Below, in pieces: positions 51,639 to 58,597 of a DNA stretch of 64,000 nt (position 1 is the first letter of the stretch; the number at the start of each line of letters is the position of its first letter). The stretch is from Chitinophagaceae bacterium. GTDB taxonomy: Bacteria; Bacteroidota; Bacteroidia; Chitinophagales; Chitinophagaceae. The DNA is taken from NCBI GenBank assembly GCA_947457465.1, contig CANGWB010000002.1, positions 1-64,000 on the forward strand, written 5' to 3'. The notes under the pieces were generated by a model. It ran no database searches. It worked only from the letters and a program-made list of their open reading frames with translations, and was not told the DNA's origin. The position numbers were made by a program, and so were the translations under genes.

Positions 51639-52529
51639 ATGATCCTGGCGGCCATTGATATCGGCAGCAATGCTGCTCGTTTACTGATTTCAGAGGTAAC
51701 ATCTATCGGAAAAGAATCTCGCGTCGATCGATTGAATTTTCTTCGTATTCCGCTTCGTTTGGGATTTGACGTATTTGAAAAGGGATACATTGGTGCTCGT
51801 CGTAAGAAAATGCTTATTGACACCATCGATGTGTTCGCTCGTCTGATCAGTATGCACGAAGTGGATCATTATATAGCCTGTGCCACCAGTGCGATGCGCG
51901 ATGCCTCCAACTCGAAGGAGATCATTCGGGAAATACGTCAGCAGACCGGTATCGGCATCGATATCATTTCCGGCGACTTGGAAGCAGAAATAATTTATGA
52001 GAATCATATTGCGGAGCTGCTTGATCCTGGCCATAGCTATCTCTATATCGACGTAGGGGGTGGTAGTACTGAGCTCACCTTCTATCATCAGTCTGAAGTC
52101 GTTTTTCAGCGTTCGTTCAATGTAGGAACGATCCGAATGCTCACCAAGCAGATGGATGATGCGGTTTGGCAAGAGATGAAACAATTTCTTCGAGACTTTG
52201 CCAAGAGCTACAATCAGGTCACGGCCATCGGTTCAGGTGGGAACATCAACAAATTGGCTTCGCTGGTTAATGGTAAATCCGGTAAATCCATTTCAGCTGA
52301 AACCGTACGGGAGATGCACCGAGAGTTGAGTGATCTGACCGTCGAGGAGCGTATGCTTCGATACAAATTGAAACGCGATCGTGCAGACGTCATCGTTCCG
52401 GCCTTGCTGATCTATACCCATCTGATGAAATGGGGCGGTATCGAGGAGATCTATGTACCCAAGATCGGTTTGGCTGATGGGCTGATCCACCATCTTCGTG
52501 AACAGTTGTTGGAAACAGCTAAGCGATGA
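51639..52529 (+). CDS. ppx: Exopolyphosphatase/pppGpp phosphohydrolase family protein
   Basis: The protein (296 aa) is of the Ppx/GppA family, with an actin-like fold. The start ILAAIDIGSNAARLLI and the second phosphate loop YLYIDVGGGSTELTFY are clear, as is ATSAMRDASNSKEI. It has only the two core domains, without the C-terminal HD domains of E. coli Ppx. It should release phosphate from polyphosphate ends or hydrolyse pppGpp. Its ATG follows the ppk TAA directly, so both are coupled. It overlaps the convergent glycosyltransferase gene by 11 bp. Confidence 0.93.
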   Translation: MILAAIDIGSNAARLLISEVTSIGKESRVDRLNFLRIPLRLGFDVFEKGYIGARRKKMLIDTIDVFARLISMHEVDHYIACATSAMRDASNSKEIIREIRQQTGIGIDIISGDLEAEIIYENHIAELLDPGHSYLYIDVGGGSTELTFYHQSEVVFQRSFNVGTIRMLTKQMDDAVWQEMKQFLRDFAKSYNQVTAIGSGGNINKLASLVNGKSGKSISAETVREMHRELSDLTVEERMLRYKLKRDRADVIVPALLIYTHLMKWGGIEEIYVPKIGLADGLIHHLREQLLETAKR

Positions 52530-53568
52530 CACCCACGCCTGTATTGGCGAAGGGATCTTCACCCCTAGTCCTTTGCTGAATTTTGTTACCCTCCGTCATC
52601 ACTTTTCGTATCACAGGCGTAATGCAATCCGAATAATCGCGTTGCACATATTCACCTTGCTGTAACCAATTCAATAACGCGGGTCTTTCTTTTTCACTTA
52701 GTCTGTTCAGGCAACGTACACCCAGCCCTTTCAAGGCAGCCGCGTTGCAGACCTGTTCGTATTGACCTTGTATCGGTACGGCCAGGATCTTCTTTCCTAA
52801 GTGTATGGCTTCGGCAGGCGTCTCAAAACCCGCTCCGCAAATGATGCCATCTGCATGGATCAGGCTTTCATCGAATCGCTTCCGGTCGATCGGAAGAAAA
52901 GTGACGTTGCCGTTCTGTCTGAATGTATTCGTGCTTTTGGAAAAAACTTCGAACCGAGTGCCGGGTAGCGTTCGGAACAGTTGCTCGAGAAAGCTCTCCT
53001 CGTAGGCGGGCAGGTACACGGTGATGTGACCGGATCGGGTAGGCACAGCCTGTATGACCTCTGGCTTGATCACCGGCATGAAAATGTTGGGATGGTAGGA
53101 ATCGAAATGCAGACCGATGTGTTTAGAGGCTTGTACAAAGTGTCGCAATAAAGCCTCCCCATGCCAGGATCGGTTGCGTGGACGGGGGGTCTGCGAATAT
53201 TGGAAACTTGCCTGATGTCCGAAATGAATAGAGGGGGCGCCTTGTAGCTTACAAGCCAATGAAGTGATGAAGTCAAAGTCATTTATGATCAGGTCGTACT
53301 TTTTTACGGGTAACTGTTTGGCATCTCGAATCACCTGTGCGGGATGGGTTTTTCGGATCAGTTGCCAGTAATTCAATCCCCCTTTGTTATTGTAAAATAA
53401 ACTGAGGCCCTTACTTCTGTAAGCGACCGGTCCATCAAAAGGTAAATGACTATTCGATCCGCTGAGGAACACATCCACCTTCCCGTATAATTCCAAGTAA
53501 GGCAGTAGTGTTTGTGCCCGACTTACATGTCCGTTACCGGTCGCCTGTACGGCATATAGGATCTTCAT
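52519..53568 (-). CDS. GT28-like glycosyltransferase (MJ1255-type)
   Basis: The protein (349 aa) has a GT-B fold. The N-terminus MKILYAVQATGNGHVSRAQTLLPYL resembles MurG and MGDG synthases (GT28). The C-terminal nucleotide-sugar site has GIICGAGFETPAEAIHLGKKILAVPIQGQYEQVCNA. No membrane helix is present, so it would act at the inner face of the membrane. It overlaps the upstream phosphoesterase gene by 4 bp, so the two are coupled. Together with that gene it could make a glycolipid from diacylglycerol; alternatively it acts in LPS or another glycan. Confidence 0.82.
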   Translation of the reverse strand: MKILYAVQATGNGHVSRAQTLLPYLELYGKVDVFLSGSNSHLPFDGPVAYRSKGLSLFYNNKGGLNYWQLIRKTHPAQVIRDAKQLPVKKYDLIINDFDFITSLACKLQGAPSIHFGHQASFQYSQTPRPRNRSWHGEALLRHFVQASKHIGLHFDSYHPNIFMPVIKPEVIQAVPTRSGHITVYLPAYEESFLEQLFRTLPGTRFEVFSKSTNTFRQNGNVTFLPIDRKRFDESLIHADGIICGAGFETPAEAIHLGKKILAVPIQGQYEQVCNAAALKGLGVRCLNRLSEKERPALLNWLQQGEYVQRDYSDCITPVIRKVMTEGNKIQQRTRGEDPFANTGVGVIA

Positions 53569-54416
53569 GATGGTATGGGTAATGAGTGAATGTGCATGGA
53601 AACTTCTTCGGTGACGACTTCCACCTCTTTCAATCGGACCGGAAGGGAAACGACGGGCGCGGAGGCAAAATCCTGTTCTTGGTAATGGTACAGACTCCAG
53701 CTACCGTTGGAGTATTCCAACGAGGTGAGGTTCTCGATCCAGTCGCCGCTGTTCATGTAAATGACACTTCCTTTTTCGGTCTCGATCACGCGTTTCTGGG
53801 GCTGGTGGATATGTCCACAGATCACGTATTTATATCCTTTCTCGATCGCTAGTTCAGCTGCCGTTTGTTCAAAATTGTCGATCCAGGCAACCGCTTTCTT
53901 GACGCCGTTCTTCACCTTTTTACTCAAGCTCATTTTAGGTCGGTTGCATTTGACAAGCACCCAGTTGATCAGCCGGTTCAGTAAAATCAACCAGTCATAT
54001 CCGATACCTCCCCATTTGGCGATGAACTTGGCGCTGCCTTTGGTCGTCGCATCGAATACATCGCCGTGAAAGATCCAAGTCATCTGTCCATCGATCTCTA
54101 ATACCAATTTATCCGTCAGCTGAAAGTGACTCAATTGCCAGCCACTGTACCGTCTTAACATTTCATCGTGGTTGCCGGTAATGTATACCACACGTGTTCC
54201 TAACTCAGTCAGGTTCAGAATCTCTTTGATCACCTGCAGATGCGAAGCCGGGAAATAACGTTTACTGAATTGCCAGCCATCGATGATATCCCCGTTCAGG
54301 ATAAGCCATTTGGGACGGATGTGACGCAGGTATTGTACGATCTCTTTTGCATGGCAACCGTAGGTGCCTAAATGCAGATCGGAGAGGACTACTATATCGG
54401 CCTCGCGGTAATTCAT
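53565..54416 (-). CDS. PlcP/LpxH-like metallophosphoesterase
   Basis: The protein (283 aa) is a calcineurin-like phosphoesterase of the group of UDP-2,3-diacylglucosamine hydrolase and PlcP phospholipase C. The two-metal ligands are visible: DLHLG, NGDIIDGW, GNHDE, FHGDVFD and CGHIHQP. The amphipathic stretch LSKKVKNGVKKAVAWIDNFEQTAAELA before the last motif resembles PlcP-type proteins, which degrade phospholipids in phosphate starvation. The start is supported by the 11-bp repeat array upstream and by 4-bp coupling to the glycosyltransferase. LpxH in lipid A synthesis is the main alternative. Confidence 0.82.
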   Translation of the reverse strand: MNYREADIVVLSDLHLGTYGCHAKEIVQYLRHIRPKWLILNGDIIDGWQFSKRYFPASHLQVIKEILNLTELGTRVVYITGNHDEMLRRYSGWQLSHFQLTDKLVLEIDGQMTWIFHGDVFDATTKGSAKFIAKWGGIGYDWLILLNRLINWVLVKCNRPKMSLSKKVKNGVKKAVAWIDNFEQTAAELAIEKGYKYVICGHIHQPQKRVIETEKGSVIYMNSGDWIENLTSLEYSNGSWSLYHYQEQDFASAPVVSLPVRLKEVEVVTEEVSMHIHSLPIPS

Positions 54417-54445
54417 CGGCGGGTGTTTGTCTAAATTCCCAACCG

Positions 54446-54474
54446 AACGTTAAGTGAACGCTACCGAAATCTTA
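54446..54474 (-). promoter_or_regulatory. 11-bp-spaced direct repeats (Pho-box-like) upstream of the PlcP-like gene
   Basis: On the minus strand the 7-bp elements TAAGATT (54474-54468), TAGCGTT (54463-54457) and TAACGTT (54452-54446) follow each other with an exact 11-bp period. A weaker TGGGAAT follows in the same register. They match the TAACATT elements upstream of the TonB receptor. GAATTTAG (54438-54431), a poor -7-like sequence, lies at the same distance (7 bp) as the box at the TonB gene. Confidence 0.58.
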
Positions 54475-54495
54475 TTTTCCTGTTATCAGTACGTA

Positions 54496-55545
54496 TTAAT
54501 CGGGTTTGGCCTCCAGCGTAAATCCAAATGTCGTACCCACTTGTTCCGTACTACGAACATGTATGCTTTGGCCGTGTGCTTCCAATATGTGTTTGCAGAT
54601 GGCCAGCCCGAGTCCACTTCCGGTCAGGTCCATACTGCGCCCCACTTCGGTCCGATAAAACCGCTCAAACACCCTTGGTAATTCTGCTTCCGGTATACCA
54701 ACGCCATCGTCTGTGATCTCGATCAGTATACGCTTACCATCCGTCCGATACACACTGGCCACTACTTCCCCTTCTTGTTTACCATACTTGATGGCATTGG
54801 ATACAAGATTGTTCAGGACTTGTCGGACCTTCTCCCGGTCGGCAAATACGATCACCGGCGCTTCTGATTCTTTTTTCAGTCGGCACCCGATCTGTTTAGC
54901 ATCAGCCTTCGTTTGTTTGCTTTCAAAAACCTCCTGGATCATTTCCTGTATCACAAAGGCCTCCTTGGTTAACACGATCTCTCCTCTCTCCAACTTGGCG
55001 ATCTGATCGAGGTCGTTCAGTAAATGCGTCAAGCGCTCTACATTCTTCGAGGTCCGTTGTAAAAAGCGCTTGGCGGTTTCAGGATCTTGCATGGCTCCAT
55101 CCAGTAGCGTATCTACATAGCCCTGTATGGCAAATACCGGCGTTTTGAATTCGTGTGACAGGTTCTGAAGAAACTCACGGCGGAATTGTTCGTTGTGACG
55201 AAGGAGTTCCAGTTCGCTCTCGTTGTCGGCGGCCCACTGCTCCACATCCAATCCTACCTCCTGTATTGTTTTTTTGGGGATCAGGTACTTATAATAAGTT
55301 TCTTCCCGTTTCGTGGCCTTGGTCTTGTAAATGAACTTATAGATCAGTTTGATCTGGCGGTATACAAACCGATTCAACATGAAAGAGATCAACAAGTAGC
55401 TAAGCAGAAAAACAGATAGGAAACAAATGACAGCCAGTCCGATCTTTTTCTCCGCCAACCAAAGGATCAGGGTTTCCGGTATGGCCAATAGGAAAGCAGT
55501 AAGCAGTGCGATCTGGCGGGGCGTACTGTTCCGTAATGAAAACAT
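54496..55545 (-). CDS. PhoR-like sensor histidine kinase
   Basis: The protein (349 aa) has two N-terminal membrane helices (about 12-50) with almost no periplasmic loop. A short linker follows, then a HisKA domain with the phospho-acceptor His in LSHEFKTPVFAIQGYVDTL, and an HATPase domain (VLNNLVSNAIKYG, DDGVGIPEAELPRVFERFYR, GSGLGLAICKHILEAHGQ). The lack of a sensing loop fits PhoR, which reads its signal through transport proteins. It follows the response regulator gene by 24 bp, in which a TAGCTTTG box lies 4 nt before the ATG. It may therefore also be transcribed separately. Confidence 0.88.
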   Translation of the reverse strand: MFSLRNSTPRQIALLTAFLLAIPETLILWLAEKKIGLAVICFLSVFLLSYLLISFMLNRFVYRQIKLIYKFIYKTKATKREETYYKYLIPKKTIQEVGLDVEQWAADNESELELLRHNEQFRREFLQNLSHEFKTPVFAIQGYVDTLLDGAMQDPETAKRFLQRTSKNVERLTHLLNDLDQIAKLERGEIVLTKEAFVIQEMIQEVFESKQTKADAKQIGCRLKKESEAPVIVFADREKVRQVLNNLVSNAIKYGKQEGEVVASVYRTDGKRILIEITDDGVGIPEAELPRVFERFYRTEVGRSMDLTGSGLGLAICKHILEAHGQSIHVRSTEQVGTTFGFTLEAKPD

Positions 55546-55549
55546 GATG

Positions 55550-55557
55550 CAAAGCTA
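55550..55557 (-). promoter_or_regulatory. -7 box in front of the histidine kinase gene (TAGCTTTG), leaderless geometry
   Basis: On the minus strand this is TAGCTTTG, exactly 4 nt before the ATG at 55545, in the short gap after the response regulator gene. Confidence 0.6.
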
Positions 55558-55569
55558 GGGGAGGGAGGA

Positions 55570-56253
55570 CTAGTCCCACTCAAACTTATATCCCACACCT
55601 TTCACGGTGGTGATGCAATCGACTCCCATTTTCTGTCGGATCTTGCGAATGTGTACATCGATGGTGCGGTCGCCCACGATCACTTCATTGCCCCAGACCT
55701 GGTTCATGATCTCCTGACGGAGAAAAACACGACCCGGTTTCTGCGCGAGCAAATACAAAAGCTCAAATTCTTTTTTAGCCAGACTGATCTCCTGACTGTC
55801 TATCTCCACGACAAATCGGTCGGGATCGATAGAGAGGTTATTGAAGCGAAGTGCTCGTTCATCGGTTGAAGCCGGCAAACGGCGAAACAGCGCCTGTATG
55901 CGGGTGAGAAAAACTTTTGGGCTGAGCGGTTTGGTCAGGTAATCATCGGCCCCGGTCTCCAATCCCTTGATCTGCGCCAGATCATCACTTATGGCCGTCA
56001 GAAAAATGATCAATGTTTTTTGAAAGGCCGTTTGTGCCCGCAGCCATTGACAGACCTCCACGCCCGTTTTACGCGGCATCATCACATCCAAAACAATCAG
56101 TTCAGGTTGATGCTTGCGTGCTTTCTCCAGTGCTTCATCTCCGTCCTTGGCCGTGATCACTTCATACCCCTCCTGCGTCAGATTATAACGGAGGATCTCC
56201 AGGATATCCGGATCATCGTCGGCGATCAATACTTTTCGGAGCGAAGCGGGCAT
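55570..56253 (-). CDS. PhoB-like OmpR-family response regulator
   Basis: The protein (227 aa) has an N-terminal receiver domain (ADDDPDILEIL, phospho-acceptor Asp in LIVLDVMMPRKTG, Lys in DDYLTKPLSP) and a C-terminal winged helix (SLAKKEFELLYLLAQKPGRVFLRQ, VIVGDRTIDVHIRKIRQKMG). The recognition helix and wing are like those of PhoB/PhoP regulators. Its place in the phosphate island, next to a kinase without a sensing loop, supports PhoB. A TAGGTTTG box lies 13 nt before the ATG. It is the obvious candidate to bind the 11-bp repeats. Confidence 0.88.
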   Translation of the reverse strand: MPASLRKVLIADDDPDILEILRYNLTQEGYEVITAKDGDEALEKARKHQPELIVLDVMMPRKTGVEVCQWLRAQTAFQKTLIIFLTAISDDLAQIKGLETGADDYLTKPLSPKVFLTRIQALFRRLPASTDERALRFNNLSIDPDRFVVEIDSQEISLAKKEFELLYLLAQKPGRVFLRQEIMNQVWGNEVIVGDRTIDVHIRKIRQKMGVDCITTVKGVGYKFEWD

Positions 56254-56266
56254 GCCAATGTTTTCA

Positions 56267-56274
56267 CAAACCTA
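56267..56274 (-). promoter_or_regulatory. -7 box of the response regulator gene (TAGGTTTG)
   Basis: On the minus strand this is TAGGTTTG, a perfect match 13 nt before the ATG. Confidence 0.6.
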
Positions 56275-56329
56275 CTTCGATTCTGGCGCACCTGCCGCCA
56301 GTTAATGATTAATTAATATCGATGCTAAT

Positions 56330-56337
56330 TACCTTTG
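56330..56337 (+). promoter_or_regulatory. -7 box of the 743-aa protein gene (TACCTTTG), leaderless geometry
   Basis: TACCTTTG ends 5 nt before ATG 56343. The ATG at 56322 used by the track lies upstream of the box and would not be in the transcript. Confidence 0.72.
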
Positions 56338-56342
56338 GGCAC

Positions 56343-58574
56343 ATGGTCCGCTGTTTATTACCCGCCCTGATCCTGCTCTCCGCTATGGCCGTACAAGGGC
56401 AGGGGGCAGAGAAACCTGTGGCGGACAGTTTTGCCATTCCTACCGGATATAAGCCCGAGTTCAGAAGGGAGCGGAACCATGAGCTGGTCGACCAGGAACA
56501 AGCTCTTTTGCTGACTTCCGATGGCAGCAATGACGGATCATTCGATCCGCTGCGCGATCCGCTCTCACGTGGTTGGCTAACAAAGGCATTCACCCGTCAA
56601 GTTGACTGGATCCAATACCGCATCGAGACGGATCCAATGCTCGAGCACCGGCAAAAGATGAATCAGCTGTTCGGCCTTGAACACCTGATCCGTCAATACC
56701 GCAATCAGTGGATGCTCCGGGAAGGAATCCCGCCTGCAGAAGGTGTATCACTGATCTCGACCTATTATTCCCTCCTTTCGGTTGAACGGCAACGAGCTTC
56801 AATCCGTCCTGCTTTTTATATCCATAGCTATGAAGGTGGTATGGCCTTGCTGGGTACCGATCGGTTTACGCTGTTACCCGACTATTCGGCTACGCTCAAC
56901 GACCTCGTTTTGAAATATTGCAAGGCGAATCCGAATAAGATTCTTCCCAAACTGCAACGGCACCCCGACATTCTTTCTGCGGACAGTATCATTACGGACA
57001 TTGCCCGTAAGCAACCGCGATTGATCTATGATTATGCAGCTGCCGGTGACCGGCTCGGTGCCCGCATCCGAAACAACAAGGATCCGTTTGTCAATGTTAT
57101 CGCCGTCATGGCCGGCAGTAAGAACGGACAACAATATTTTCCTTTTCTTGATCAGATACAGCGAGGGCAGCTCAGTTTCCGGGACATCGATCAGGTGCGT
57201 GACGATACCATCGGTTACTATCGACTATTGGTCCGCACCCAACGAGCGTATTGGTCCCGTGCGCTCAATGGAGACACCGCGTTTGAGTATATGTCGCTCA
57301 CCCAGCGGCTGGAGAAAAAGGCCAAAGAGGATTTCGTTCATGTCATTAACGGCCTTCACAACGATCCCCCTGAAATCCGTTTTGCCTGCTTGCAAAAATT
57401 GACAGCAGCGGAATTGTATTACCTCGCCGTTTCTTCAGATGGCGTGATCTACACCAGCAGTTTCGTAAGGGGTATCTATCCGCTGCTGATGCAACGCATT
57501 GGTCGAAGAGGCGATTCGCTGCTCATGCAGGTGCAATTCGACCGGTATAGGAAATTCATTAAAATGGCAGCAGCCTTCAACACGCTGGGTGATTTTCTTT
57601 CCTCTTTTCCCGGTGCCGCATACGCCGATCAGCTTTCCGATGCAGAGGTATTGATGAAAGCGTTTGTGGGACGACTGGAACGAACACGCGGACTGGAAGA
57701 GGGTGTGGATGTAGCCGATTCTTATGCCAGCATACGAGAATTTCAAAAGCCGGTAGCCGATGAAATGCTGGTTCAGGTGAAGGGTAATCTGGATCGCAAT
57801 CGGATTGCACAGAACAAAAGAGGTCAAACCATTTATCGTATTCTGGAGACCTTGTTTCGTTCGGCAGATAGTTCACAGCGGGTCGATCTGACCAAAGAGC
57901 TGGGGATTCCGCCTGTTTATCAAGTGCCGCATCAGCGATTGGTGAACGACAGTGGGCAGGTGATCATTCAGGTATTTTTTTATGGGGATGAAGATGGCAA
58001 GAACATCTTTCAGGGATTTCTGCGCATGTTCAATCCGTCTTTGTGGCGTTTGGATGATTCAAACCCACAGTGGGTGACTTTTCGTTCCGTTAAAGGTCGG
58101 CCGGTGATCATATTTGCGAATCGTCCCCTCCCCGAGGAGACCGGCGACGACGATCGGGCACAGGATGCTCTTACACAATATCTGGAGGAGATCCGACTGC
58201 TTCCCACCATCACCATCCATCGCGGGCATAGTTATTATGCGCCCTCCACCATCAGCCGTATTTCTCCCAACTCACGGATCGTTTTCCTGGGATCCTGCGG
58301 AGGGTATCACCTGATACATGATGTACTTGAAAAAGCCGGTGATGCACACATCATCGCTTCCAAACAGATCGGCGCCACAGCCGTCAACCGCCCATTCTTG
58401 CAATTGCTAACTGAGAAATTGCGGACCGGACAAGATATCGACTGGATCCCATTCTGGAAAGAACTCGACAAACTCGTGGAAGCACGGGAGTTCGATGATT
58501 ACATTCCGCCTTATAAAAACCTGGGCGCCCTTTTCATCAAAGCCTATCAGCGGGAAATGGACAAGGGTGAGTAG
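56343..58574 (+). CDS. Large exported protein of unknown function with a possible His/Cys dyad
   Basis: The protein (743 aa) has a signal peptide (about 1-20, ending AMAVQGQ) and no other membrane helix. The first 500 residues are mostly helical without a domain I recognise. The last 170 residues form an alpha/beta part with VTFRSVKGRPVIIFANRPL, then IHRGHSYY (His at 629) and RIVFLGSCGGYHLI (Cys at 652). Strand-Gly-His and strand-Gly-Ser-Cys-Gly resemble clan CD cysteine peptidases such as caspase or CHAT domains, though the 23-residue spacing is short. ATG 56343 is chosen over 56322 because of the promoter box. It is divergent from the PhoB-like gene. Confidence 0.75.
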   Translation: MVRCLLPALILLSAMAVQGQGAEKPVADSFAIPTGYKPEFRRERNHELVDQEQALLLTSDGSNDGSFDPLRDPLSRGWLTKAFTRQVDWIQYRIETDPMLEHRQKMNQLFGLEHLIRQYRNQWMLREGIPPAEGVSLISTYYSLLSVERQRASIRPAFYIHSYEGGMALLGTDRFTLLPDYSATLNDLVLKYCKANPNKILPKLQRHPDILSADSIITDIARKQPRLIYDYAAAGDRLGARIRNNKDPFVNVIAVMAGSKNGQQYFPFLDQIQRGQLSFRDIDQVRDDTIGYYRLLVRTQRAYWSRALNGDTAFEYMSLTQRLEKKAKEDFVHVINGLHNDPPEIRFACLQKLTAAELYYLAVSSDGVIYTSSFVRGIYPLLMQRIGRRGDSLLMQVQFDRYRKFIKMAAAFNTLGDFLSSFPGAAYADQLSDAEVLMKAFVGRLERTRGLEEGVDVADSYASIREFQKPVADEMLVQVKGNLDRNRIAQNKRGQTIYRILETLFRSADSSQRVDLTKELGIPPVYQVPHQRLVNDSGQVIIQVFFYGDEDGKNIFQGFLRMFNPSLWRLDDSNPQWVTFRSVKGRPVIIFANRPLPEETGDDDRAQDALTQYLEEIRLLPTITIHRGHSYYAPSTISRISPNSRIVFLGSCGGYHLIHDVLEKAGDAHIIASKQIGATAVNRPFLQLLTEKLRTGQDIDWIPFWKELDKLVEAREFDDYIPPYKNLGALFIKAYQREMDKGE

Positions 58575-58579
58575 CTTTG
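58572..58579 (+). promoter_or_regulatory. -7 box of the ABC exporter gene (TAGCTTTG)
   Basis: TAGCTTTG is a perfect match overlapping the stop codon of the preceding gene (TAG 58572-58574) and lies 18 nt before the TTG start of the ABC transporter. Confidence 0.6.
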
Positions 58580-58597
58580 CGGATTCAATGAATCAAC

